Shown: positions 1-6,132 of the stretch, piece after piece
Numbering within the stretch: the first letter of the stretch is position 1
Layout: each line of letters begins with the position of its first letter
NCBI GenBank assembly: GCA_029571495.1
Contig: JAKPSO010000268.1
Location: 1-9,255, forward strand
Direction: 5' to 3'
DNA: 9,255 nucleotides
Source of the DNA: Pseudomonadota bacterium
GTDB lineage: Bacteria; Pseudomonadota; Gammaproteobacteria; Burkholderiales; Casimicrobiaceae
Translations under genes and position numbers: made by a program
Notes under the pieces: generated by a model
What the model was told of the DNA's origin: nothing
Databases searched by the model: none
The model's input: the letters and a program-made list of their open reading frames with translations, nothing else

Positions 1-1293
1 GGCGAAGTCTTCGACACCGCGCCCGCAAACATCATCAAGCGCAGCGAGCGCTACACGCTGGCCAACGGTCTCAAAGTGGTGCTGCTGCCCAAGCAAACGC
101 GCGGCGCAACGGTGCAGCTCGCGCTGCGCGTTGGCTATGGCGACGAAAAGTCGCGCGCTGGAAAGAGCGCCGTCGACGCGCTCGCCAACGCGATGTTGAT
201 GCGTGGCGCTGATGGGCTCACACGGCAACAAATTCACGACAGGCTTGATGCACTGCGCGCCTCGGGCGGCATCGGGCTGAGCGGTGGCGCGTTACAAACA
301 AAGAAGCAACACTTGAACGACGTGATCAGTTTCGTCGCGCGCATTTATGGCACGGCCACGTTCCCCGCCGACGAGCTTGAGCTCGTGCGCAAAGAAATGA
401 TCACTGGCATCGAAGAGTCGGCGAAGGACCCAGAGCGCGTGGCATTCACTGCGCTGGAGCGCCACAGCTCGCCGTACCCCAAGGGTGATGCGCGCTACAT
501 CCCGACGGTTGAAGAGCGCGTAGCTGACTTGCGTGCCGTCACGCGCGAGCAAGTCGTTGCCTACGCACGACAAATGCGCGGTCTGTCGGAGAGCACGCTC
601 GCTCTCGTCGGCGACTTTGATGTCACCAGTGTGAAGCCCGTGCTCGCCAAGGCGTTTGGCACTAGCAAACTCGCAACACCGTACGCACGCATCAATCGCG
701 AGCACAAACCCGTCGCTGTGAAGAATGAAAAGCTTCTGACGCCGGACAAAGAAAACACAACTTACGTCGCGCGCGTTAACTTCCCGCTGCAAGACACGGC
801 TGCGGATTACCCGGCGTTACTCCTCGCGGATTTCATCGTCGGCGGCTCCGGCGGCGCGCGCCTGTTCTTGCGCGTACGTGAGAAAGAGGGCCTCAGCTAC
901 GACGTGTTCAGCAACCTCGCGATTCCCACGTTCGGCAGCAACGGGTCGTGGACGTTCGGCTTCATCGCCAATCCGCAAAACGCTGCGAAAGCCGAGGCGG
1001 CGCTCAAAGACGAATTGCAAAAATTGTTGGGCGGCGAGTTAACGGAAAAGGAATTCGCGGAGCAGCAGCAATCGCTTCTCGATCAACGAGCGGTTCGTCG
1101 TGCGCAAGACGCAACACTTGCGGGTCAGATCGTCGCGTTGACCGACGCAAATCGCACCTTTGAGTTCGTCGAAACGCTAGAGTCGCGCATCAGCAAGCTC
1201 ACCAAAGCAGACTTCGACGCGGTACTAAAAAAGTACGTCAAACTCAGCGATATGTCGTCTTTCGTCGCTGGCGACTTCAGCAAAGTCAAATAA
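1..1293 (+). CDS. M16 family (pitrilysin-type) peptidase, C-terminal half, 5' partial
   Basis: The frame is open from the first base and ends at TAA (1291-1293), giving 430 residues, so the gene starts upstream of the window. The opening residues, including ANGLKVVLLP and RVGYGDEKS, match the start of the second half of the ~900-residue two-domain M16 zinc peptidases. Two M16 subdomains are visible: roughly in-window residues 20-205, then 215-425. No HxxEH zinc motif occurs here; the matching helix reads NAMLMRGADGLTRQQIHDRL. That is expected, because in this family the second half is the inactive clamp and the first half carries zinc. The later RVREKEGLSYDVF (about residues 290-302) matches the Arg/Tyr substrate-binding motif of M16 C-domains. 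The family cleaves peptides, often in the periplasm; a signal peptide would be outside the window. The GTG at base 76 is internal and is not the start. A standalone non-catalytic M16 subunit is a less likely alternative. Confidence 0.88.
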   Translation, partial: GEVFDTAPANIIKRSERYTLANGLKVVLLPKQTRGATVQLALRVGYGDEKSRAGKSAVDALANAMLMRGADGLTRQQIHDRLDALRASGGIGLSGGALQTKKQHLNDVISFVARIYGTATFPADELELVRKEMITGIEESAKDPERVAFTALERHSSPYPKGDARYIPTVEERVADLRAVTREQVVAYARQMRGLSESTLALVGDFDVTSVKPVLAKAFGTSKLATPYARINREHKPVAVKNEKLLTPDKENTTYVARVNFPLQDTAADYPALLLADFIVGGSGGARLFLRVREKEGLSYDVFSNLAIPTFGSNGSWTFGFIANPQNAAKAEAALKDELQKLLGGELTEKEFAEQQQSLLDQRAVRRAQDATLAGQIVALTDANRTFEFVETLESRISKLTKADFDAVLKKYVKLSDMSSFVAGDFSKVK

Positions 1294-1299
1294 CGCAAA

Positions 1300-1315
1300 C
1301 CCCGTAAAATCGGGG
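1300..1315 (+). repeat. small hairpin after the M16 gene
   Basis: CCCCG (1300-1304) and CGGGG (1311-1315) pair around the loop TAAAAT, 6 bases after the M16 stop. No T-run follows directly, so alone it is a weak terminator. It may stabilise the mRNA 3' end or act together with the next hairpin. Confidence 0.4.
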
Positions 1316-1322
1316 ATTGCCG

Positions 1323-1369
1323 AAGGGGTGCGTGACAGCCTTTGTGGCTCGACCCGCCCCTTTTTTATT
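1323..1369 (+). terminator. intrinsic terminator between M16 gene and MFS-ccm operon
   Basis: AAGGGG (1323-1328) pairs with CCCCTT (1357-1362). An inner stem AGCC/GGCT (1337-1340 with 1346-1349) closes the loop TTTGT. Six T residues follow (1361-1366). A GC-rich stem running into a T-run is the classic Rho-independent form. It most simply ends the M16 transcript. It sits only 13 bases before the ATG of the next gene, so an attenuator role is also possible. Confidence 0.7.
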
Positions 1370-1379
1370 GCCCTCCGTA

Positions 1380-2573
1380 ATGCAAGAGCCCAAGCGCGAA
1401 CGCCAGATTCTCATCGTCCTCATGTTGATGGGATTCACCAACGTGCTCGACTTCATGATCATGATGCCGCTCGCGCCGCATTTGATCAAGGCGTTTGGAA
1501 TCACCACGTCGCAGTTCGGGTTGCTGGTGTCGGCGTACGCGTTTGCCGCGGGCTTTTCTTCACTCTTGATGGCGTCGATTGCAGATCGTTTTGATCGCAA
1601 GCACGCGCTGCTGCTGGTCTACGCCGGTCTCATCATCGGTACTTTAGGCTGCGCCGTTGCGCCCAATTTTGTCGCGCTGCTTCTCGCGCGTACGGTCGCG
1701 GGAATGTTTGGTGGCGTGCAAGGCTCCGTTGCGATGTCGATCATCGGGGACTTGGTGCCCGACGAGCGCCGCGGTCGAGCGATGGGCCTTTTCATGCTCT
1801 CATTCTCGCTGGCCTCGGTGCTCGGCGTGCCACTGTCGATCTATGTCGCGGGCCTCAATGGTTGGCACACGCCTTTCTTTGCGCTCGCAGCGGCGTGCAC
1901 CGTGCTATTTGTCGTCGCGTGGCGCCTGATACCGTCGATGCGCGGTCACATTCGCGCAGGCAAGCCCACCGGCTTCGTGCAGGGCTACGCGGAGCTATTC
2001 CGCGAACCGAATCACTGGTGGGCTTTCATTACTTCGGCACTCATTACCTTGTCAGGCATGGTCGTGATTCCGTATGTCGCCGCTTCGCGTGTCGCAAACG
2101 AAGGCATGAGCGAAACGCAACTGTCCTATTTCTATCTCGTCGGTGGTTTCGTTACGCTGTTCACTCGCCCATTGTTCGGCAACATGGCAGATCGCTTCTC
2201 GCGCGCGAAGCTGTATTACTGGTTGGTGCTCGCCTCGATCGTGCCGATGATCTTGATCACGCACACGCTCGGTGCGAGTATGTTTTGGCAGCTCTTCGTC
2301 TCCGCGCTCTTTTTTATTTTCGTGAGCGGCCGCTTTGTGCCGGTCACTGCGTTGATTACGTCTGCCGCGCGCCCACAATTACGCGGTCGTTTGATGTCGT
2401 TCAACTCGGCCGTGCAAAATTTTGGTACAGGGATCGCCGCCGTCATTGGAGGGCTCATGCTCACGCAGTCGGTTGACGGCAAAATAGTAGGTTATGAAGC
2501 CGTTGGTTATCTCGCAGGACTCTTTGGCATCGCCTCCGCGTTCACTGCATTTAGGGTGCGAGCCGTCTCGTGA
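1380..2573 (+). CDS. MFS transporter, DHA1-like efflux permease
   Basis: The protein has 397 residues and is hydrophobic throughout, with about twelve predicted membrane segments, the normal size for a major facilitator family proton-coupled exporter. DFMIMMPLAPHL near residue 24 and the cytoplasmic loop IADRFDRKHAL (67-77) correspond to TM1 and motif A of drug:H+ antiporter-1 members. LARTVAGMFGGVQGS (102-116) and a glycine/proline-rich TM5 stretch (SLASVLGVPLS, 143-153) fit the AraJ-like permeases. The substrate cannot be read from sequence. I chose ATG 1380 because the in-frame TTG at 1317 would place the start inside the terminator hairpin and add a non-hydrophobic, unconserved 21-residue leader. 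No clear Shine-Dalgarno sequence precedes the ATG. The last codon overlaps the GTG of ccmA by 4 bases, suggesting translational coupling with the cytochrome c maturation genes. Confidence 0.85.
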   Translation: MQEPKRERQILIVLMLMGFTNVLDFMIMMPLAPHLIKAFGITTSQFGLLVSAYAFAAGFSSLLMASIADRFDRKHALLLVYAGLIIGTLGCAVAPNFVALLLARTVAGMFGGVQGSVAMSIIGDLVPDERRGRAMGLFMLSFSLASVLGVPLSIYVAGLNGWHTPFFALAAACTVLFVVAWRLIPSMRGHIRAGKPTGFVQGYAELFREPNHWWAFITSALITLSGMVVIPYVAASRVANEGMSETQLSYFYLVGGFVTLFTRPLFGNMADRFSRAKLYYWLVLASIVPMILITHTLGASMFWQLFVSALFFIFVSGRFVPVTALITSAARPQLRGRLMSFNSAVQNFGTGIAAVIGGLMLTQSVDGKIVGYEAVGYLAGLFGIASAFTAFRVRAVS

Positions 2574-3187
2574 AGCTTGAGGTCAATCAACTCGCTGCCG
2601 AGCGCGGCGGTCGCGCGGTCTTTAGCGATGTCTCATTTGCCGTTGAAGCGGGCACTTTGCTGCGCGTCACTGGCGCTAACGGCGCAGGCAAGACCACGCT
2701 GTTGCGCATTTTGTCGGGTCTCGGAGCGCCCGTTTCGGGTAGCGTTCGCTGGCAGAACAACGACGGCGCGCAGTTGACCACTGGCGAAGCGGCCTGCTTT
2801 GTCGGGCACGCCAATGCGTTCAACGAATCGCTCAGCGTGAGCGACAACCTCGCCTACGCGGGCGCGCTCGCGGGCCTCGAACCGAACGCCGAACAAATCG
2901 TTACGGCGCTTGATGCGTTCGGTGTCAAGGCGCTACGTAACCGAAGCTTCGGCGCGTTGTCGCAAGGCCAGAGGAAGCGTTCCTCGCTTGCGCGCATGTT
3001 GCTGTCGTCTGATCGCGGTTCTCGCGCGTGGCTCCTAGATGAGCCGTTTGTTGCGCTCGATGTGGACACGCAAGCGTTGCTGGCGCGCTTGATCTCAGCC
3101 GAATTAGCTGCAGGTGCGCTTGTGATTTACACCTCGCACCAAGCCGTTGAGATCACCGCGCCGGTTGTTCGGGAGCTTTCGCTATGA
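2570..3187 (+). CDS. ccmA: heme exporter ATP-binding protein CcmA
   Basis: This 205-residue ABC ATPase has Walker A GANGAGKT (35-42), signature LSQGQ (130-134), Walker B WLLDEP (154-159) and H-loop His190. The short length, the LSQGQRKR form of the signature and the ccmB gene directly after it identify CcmA. In System I maturation CcmA is the cytoplasmic ATPase that, with CcmB, CcmC and CcmD, drives release of heme-loaded CcmE. Translation starts at GTG 2570, inside the end of the MFS gene (GTGA overlap), and stops overlapping the ATG of ccmB (ATGA). Expression is therefore likely coupled on both sides. Confidence 0.95.
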   Translation: MKLEVNQLAAERGGRAVFSDVSFAVEAGTLLRVTGANGAGKTTLLRILSGLGAPVSGSVRWQNNDGAQLTTGEAACFVGHANAFNESLSVSDNLAYAGALAGLEPNAEQIVTALDAFGVKALRNRSFGALSQGQRKRSSLARMLLSSDRGSRAWLLDEPFVALDVDTQALLARLISAELAAGALVIYTSHQAVEITAPVVRELSL

Positions 3188-3858
3188 GTTTGCGTCGCGC
3201 CACCGGCGCCGTGTTTCGGCGCGAATTGCAGCTCTTCGCTAAGCGCAAAAGCGACTGGGCGAATCCGCTCGTATTCTTTTTGATCGTGTGTGCGCTGTTT
3301 CCGTTTGCGGTGGGCAGTGAGTCGGAGCGCCTGAAACTCATGGGTATCGGCGTCATCTTCGTGGGCGCGTTGCTCGCGGCGATGCTCTCGTTGCCGCGTC
3401 TATTTGATGAGGACTCGCGCGACGGCTCGCTCGAACTCATGTTGACCTCGACCGAACCACTCGCGATGCTGATTCTTGCGCGCGTGGCGGCGCTCTCGCT
3501 CGCGTTGGGACTCGCGCTGGCGGCCGTCACGCCGCTGTTTGCGGTGTTTTACTCGCTGCCGTTTGACGTGTCAGCGATGCTTGCTTTGACGGTTCTGATG
3601 GCCGTGCCAACCTTACTTTTGATTGGCGCAATCGCGGCAGCGCTCCTCGTGTCGGCGCGTGGCGGCGCGATCCTCACCGCGGTGCTCGTCTTGCCGCTGA
3701 CAATCCCGACGCTTATCTTCGGCGCGGGCGCGGCGCTCAAAGTGTTCTATGGCGAGTCGCCCGTGGCGGAACTCGCGCTTCAGGGCGCTTTCATGCTGCT
3801 TGCACTAGCATTGTGTCCGCTGGCCGCCGCAGCTGCACTCAAGATCAGTACCGATTAA
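3184..3858 (+). CDS. ccmB: heme exporter membrane protein CcmB
   Basis: The 224-residue membrane protein has about six hydrophobic segments (roughly 28-43, 53-70, 95-123, 130-158, 160-182, 196-218). LFDEDSRDGSLELMLTST (73-90) matches the conserved cytoplasmic CcmB motif LFxxDxxDGxLEqLxLSP that docks the ATPase. The length is typical. CcmB is the permease partner of CcmA in the complex that releases holo-CcmE from CcmC and CcmD. Its ATG overlaps the ccmA stop by 4 bases; ccmC starts 22 bases downstream. Confidence 0.95.
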   Translation: MSLRRATGAVFRRELQLFAKRKSDWANPLVFFLIVCALFPFAVGSESERLKLMGIGVIFVGALLAAMLSLPRLFDEDSRDGSLELMLTSTEPLAMLILARVAALSLALGLALAAVTPLFAVFYSLPFDVSAMLALTVLMAVPTLLLIGAIAAALLVSARGGAILTAVLVLPLTIPTLIFGAGAALKVFYGESPVAELALQGAFMLLALALCPLAAAAALKISTD

Positions 3859-3880
3859 TCGGCAAGAAGAGAAATCACTC

Positions 3881-4648
3881 GTGGCACGTACCGAACAACA
3901 ATCCAACGAAAAGTACAGCGGGCGCTGGTTTTGGCGCTACGCCTCGCCCGCGACCTTTTACCCACTTGCGGGTACGCTTGAAAAGATTTGCTGGATCATC
4001 GCAGCTGTTCTGACGGTGATCGGGTTGTATCTTGGCCTGCTTCGCGCGCCAGTGGATGCGCAGCAGGGCGAGGTGTATCGCGTGATTTTCATTCACGTGC
4101 CCGCCGCGTGGATGGCGATGGTGTTGTACATGGCGATGGCGTTTTGGTGCTTCACCGGGCTCGTTCTTGGGACGCGCCTCTCGTTCATCATGAGTCACGC
4201 GATCGCGCCTACGGGAGCGTTGATGACGGTGGTCGCGCTGGTCACTGGTTCGCTTTGGGGACGTCCAGCGTGGGGCACGTATTGGGTGTGGGACGCAAAG
4301 CTCACATCGTTCTTGATTCTCTTTTTCTTGTACGTTGGTTACATGGCGCTCGCCGCGGCGTTCGATGACAAGAAGAAGGGCGACCGCGCGAGCGCGCTGA
4401 TTGCGCTTGTTGGGGCGGTGAATGTGCCGATCATTTATTTCAGCACCGTGTGGTGGAACTCGCTGCATCAAGGTCCATCGGTGGCGCGAGCAGGCGGGCC
4501 GTCAATGGCCGCATCAATGCTTGCTCCGATGCTGATTCTGACGTTCGCGTTTTGGGCTTACTGCATCGCGGCCGTGATGCATCGTGTACGCACAAAAATT
4601 ATCGAGCGCGAACGCGACGCTGCGTGGCTTGCGGAGGCTGTCAAATGA
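3881..4648 (+). CDS. ccmC: heme-handling membrane protein CcmC
   Basis: The protein has 255 residues and about six membrane segments. The periplasmic tryptophan-rich WWD domain is clear: WGRPAWGTYWVWDAKLTS at 126-143. Two heme-liganding histidines flank it, His72 in IFIHVPAAW and His196 in NSLHQGPS. Their spacing of 124 residues equals that of His60/His184 in E. coli CcmC. CcmC holds heme at the outer membrane face and attaches it to CcmE. The start is GTG 3881, preceded 9 bases upstream by the purine-rich AAGAAGAG (3864-3871), a weak ribosome site. The stop overlaps ccmD (ATGA). CcmF also has a WWD domain, but the size, position and His spacing are those of CcmC. Confidence 0.96.
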   Translation: MARTEQQSNEKYSGRWFWRYASPATFYPLAGTLEKICWIIAAVLTVIGLYLGLLRAPVDAQQGEVYRVIFIHVPAAWMAMVLYMAMAFWCFTGLVLGTRLSFIMSHAIAPTGALMTVVALVTGSLWGRPAWGTYWVWDAKLTSFLILFFLYVGYMALAAAFDDKKKGDRASALIALVGAVNVPIIYFSTVWWNSLHQGPSVARAGGPSMAASMLAPMLILTFAFWAYCIAAVMHRVRTKIIERERDAAWLAEAVK

Positions 4649-4812
4649 TTTGGGAATCTTGGAGTGCCTTTTGGGCGATGGGTGGGCGCGGCTTTTACGT
4701 GTGGGGTAGCTACGGTGCGCTCGCCGTCGGCGTGATCGTGGAACTCATCGCGCTGCGCCGCGGACGCGCGAACGCGCTGCAATCTTTGCGAGACAACGAA
4801 CATGACGCCTAA
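4645..4812 (+). CDS. ccmD: small heme exporter subunit CcmD
   Basis: This is a 55-residue protein with one hydrophobic segment (about 22-37), preceded by a glycine- and aromatic-rich stretch (AMGGRGFYVWGSYG) and followed by a basic cytoplasmic segment (LRRGRANAL). The pattern YVWxxY before the membrane helix, the tiny size and the place between ccmC and ccmE identify CcmD. CcmD stabilises the CcmC:heme:CcmE complex and is needed for CcmE release. The ATG overlaps the ccmC stop by 4 bases and the 3' end overlaps ccmE by 11 bases. Primary-sequence conservation in the family is low, so context carries much of the call. Confidence 0.88.
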   Translation: MIWESWSAFWAMGGRGFYVWGSYGALAVGVIVELIALRRGRANALQSLRDNEHDA

Positions 4813-5254
4813 ACAAAAACGACTCGCGCTGATCCTCGGTGGCCTCGCCGTGCTCGCGGGCGCGGTGGCGCTGGTGCTCACGGCGTTTAACCAAAACATT
4901 GTGTTCTTCTTCACGCCGTCGCAAGTGGCCGCGAAGGAAGCGCCGACCGGTCGTGTCTTCCGGCTCGGTGGCATGGTGGAGATGGGCAGCATCAAACGCG
5001 ATGGCGTGACTGTGAACTTTCGCGTGACCGACACCGCGAAGATCGTGCCGGTTACTTACACCGGCATCCTGCCGGATTTGTTCAAAGAGGGCAAAGGCGT
5101 CGTCGCGCAAGGCACGCTCGGCGACGACGGCGTGTTCCGCGCACGCGAGGTGCTCGCCAAGCACGACGAAAACTACATGCCGCCGGAAGCCGCCTCCGCT
5201 GTGGACCAAGCAAACAAAGCGCGCGAAATGTCGGCGAAGACTTTGAAGCAGTAG
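4802..5254 (+). CDS. ccmE: periplasmic heme chaperone CcmE
   Basis: The protein has 150 residues, a cytoplasmic basic N-terminus (MTPKQKR), one uncleaved membrane anchor (about 8-28) and a periplasmic OB-fold domain. The heme-attachment motif LAKHDENYMPPE contains the conserved His121, which binds heme covalently, and Tyr125, an axial ligand. FRLGGMVE (53-60) and VTYTGILPDLF (84-94) are also typical of CcmE. CcmE carries heme from CcmC to the ligation step. The acidic or basic C-terminal tail after PPE is variable in the family. ATG 4802 lies inside ccmD. ccmG follows after 6 bases, where ccmF would be expected in the classic order. Confidence 0.96.
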   Translation: MTPKQKRLALILGGLAVLAGAVALVLTAFNQNIVFFFTPSQVAAKEAPTGRVFRLGGMVEMGSIKRDGVTVNFRVTDTAKIVPVTYTGILPDLFKEGKGVVAQGTLGDDGVFRAREVLAKHDENYMPPEAASAVDQANKAREMSAKTLKQ

Positions 5255-5260
5255 GGCATC

Positions 5261-5782
5261 GTGAACAAAAAGCTTCTCCTTCCCATCGCGTTTTTCGCGT
5301 TCGCCATCGTCCTCTATTTCGGGCTCTTTCGCGACCCGCGCGAGATTCCGTCGCCGCTCATCGACAAGCCCGCGCCTGCGTTCACCTTGGAGCATTTGGA
5401 TGATCCAAGCAAAACCATATCCACTGCGGACCTTAAGGGCAAAGTGTGGCTCTTGAATGTGTGGGCGAGTTGGTGCCCGAACTGCAAGGACGAGCACCCC
5501 GATCTGATGGATCTGCATAAGTCCGGCAAGGTTGTGATCGTTGGCTTGAACTACAAAGACCAGCGTCGTCTGGGCTTGGAGGTCTTGCGCAAAACAGGCA
5601 ATCCGTACGACATCAACGCGTTCGACCCGGAGGGCAAGGCGGCGCTCGATTGGGGCGTGTACGGTGCGCCGGAGACGTTTTTGATTGACGCCGACGGCAT
5701 CATCCGCGCCAAGCACGTCGGCGCAGTTTCGCCCGAAATCATCGCCACAAAATTCGCGAAGTTCTTCGCCGCCACGCGCTGA
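5261..5782 (+). CDS. ccmG: cytochrome c biogenesis thioredoxin CcmG/DsbE
   Basis: The protein has 173 residues. An N-terminal uncleaved membrane anchor (about 4-23) is followed by a periplasmic thioredoxin fold. The active site is WASWCPNC, with Cys72 and Cys75, followed by KDEHPDL. VVIVGLNYKD (91-100), GNPY and GVYGAPETF, with the cis-proline, are features that separate CcmG/DsbE from general thioredoxins. It reduces the CXXCH disulfides of apocytochrome c, normally passing electrons from CcdA/DsbD to CcmH. The start GTG 5261 sits 6 bases after ccmE; TAGGG directly upstream is a poor ribosome site. It is the last ccm gene in the window; ccmH and ccmI do not follow it. Confidence 0.94.
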   Translation: MNKKLLLPIAFFAFAIVLYFGLFRDPREIPSPLIDKPAPAFTLEHLDDPSKTISTADLKGKVWLLNVWASWCPNCKDEHPDLMDLHKSGKVVIVGLNYKDQRRLGLEVLRKTGNPYDINAFDPEGKAALDWGVYGAPETFLIDADGIIRAKHVGAVSPEIIATKFAKFFAATR

Positions 5783-5828
5783 TCGGCTCGGCGACTACAT
5801 ACTGTTTTTGGCGATACAGCTTTTTGCT

Positions 5829-5855
5829 TGTAACGGCTTATCTGCGGTCGTTACA
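5829..5855. promoter_or_regulatory. operator-like dyad TGTAACG-N13-CGTTACA
   Basis: Seven-base arms at 5829-5835 and 5849-5855 are perfect reverse complements around a 13-base centre. The size and spacing resemble a homodimeric repressor or activator site. The centre contains most of the left arm of the larger 14-base repeat, so the two structures are mutually exclusive if formed in RNA. No regulator can be assigned. Confidence 0.35.
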
Positions 5856-5917
5856 GGCAGAAAAATCTGTATGTTGACTGTAAGTGTTTTTGGGCTGTAA
5901 GCGCCGCAGATAAGCCG
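5834..5917. repeat. 14-base perfect inverted repeat with 56-base spacer
   Basis: CGGCTTATCTGCGG (5834-5847) is exactly the reverse complement of CCGCAGATAAGCCG (5904-5917). The spacer contains a small CAGA/TCTG hairpin (5858-5869), two CTGTAAG copies (5878-5884 and 5895-5901) and a promoter-like TTGACT. It could be a mobile miniature element, an RNA regulatory fold, or a looped operator. No coding function is apparent. Confidence 0.75.
5874..5901 (+). promoter_or_regulatory. candidate sigma-70 promoter for kynU
   Basis: TTGACT (5874-5879) is a good -35 match. Sixteen bases later TGTAAG (5896-5901) is a 4-of-6 match to TATAAT. The directly repeated CTGTAAG (5878-5884 and 5895-5901) overlaps both elements and could be a protein-binding site. 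This would give a leader of about 220 bases before the kynU ATG. It rests on consensus matching only. Confidence 0.3.
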
Positions 5918-5947
5918 CTAGAGCCACAAAGCTATACCCTTCATTCG

Positions 5948-5976
5948 ACGCGCCGCCGTCGCAGCGGCGGCGTCGT
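5948..5976. repeat. GC-rich hairpin in the kynU leader
   Basis: CGCCGCC (5951-5957) pairs with GGCGGCG (5966-5972) around an 8-base loop. ACG/CGT (5948-5950 with 5974-5976) extends the stem past one bulged T. No T-run follows, so it is not a standard terminator. A second small hairpin, GCACAC/GTGTGC with loop TTTG, lies at 6015-6030. Confidence 0.4.
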
Positions 5977-6132
5977 GACGTCAGTGCCGTGATCGGCGCG
6001 GCATGCAATCTTGCGCACACTTTGGTGTGCCGCGAAATATCGTGCGAGCAATTGCGCGTATTCGCGAATCTTCGCGCCGCACAATGGCACGACGCCTATC
6101 ATTACGCCAGTTTTTCTTGGACTTTCCCTCGC

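Larger units (their letters stand above)
5783..6132 (+). other. 350-base intergenic region upstream of kynU, rich in dyads
   Basis: No gene with recognisable homology is visible. The region holds a 14-base perfect inverted repeat, an overlapping TGTAACG dyad, a 9-base direct repeat TGTTTTTGG (5803-5811 and 5885-5893), a candidate promoter and several hairpins (listed separately). The kynU frame stays open back to 5989, but that part reads as unconserved sequence. The first 140 bases are clearly more AT-rich than the flanking genes. A weak CTGT/ACAG stem with T residues (5802-5825) could end the ccm transcript, but it is not convincing. Confidence 0.6.

Noticed and set aside
1..1293. Loss of the HxxEH zinc motif in the M16 protein as an inactivation
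   Set aside because: Only the second, normally non-catalytic half is in the window, so absence of the motif is expected.
1317..1379. TTG start for a longer MFS protein
   Set aside because: The added 21 residues would be encoded by the terminator hairpin and do not resemble MFS N-termini; ATG 1380 fits better.
3875..4471. 198-codon minus-strand frame opposite ccmC
   Set aside because: It is a shadow of ccmC with extreme Arg/His/Pro bias and no recognisable domain.
4745..5716. 323-codon open frame on the minus strand across ccmD, ccmE and ccmG
   Set aside because: It lies opposite three well-supported genes, has an Arg/His-rich composition typical of antisense frames in GC-rich DNA, and matches no family I recognise.
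5976..5983. 8-base palindrome TGACGTCA as an operator
   Set aside because: It is short, lies beside a GC-rich hairpin, and has no partner site; chance is sufficient in this composition.
6060..6069. 10-base palindrome ATTCGCGAAT
   Set aside because: CG-rich words such as TTCGCGAA are frequent in this genome's composition; there is no supporting context.
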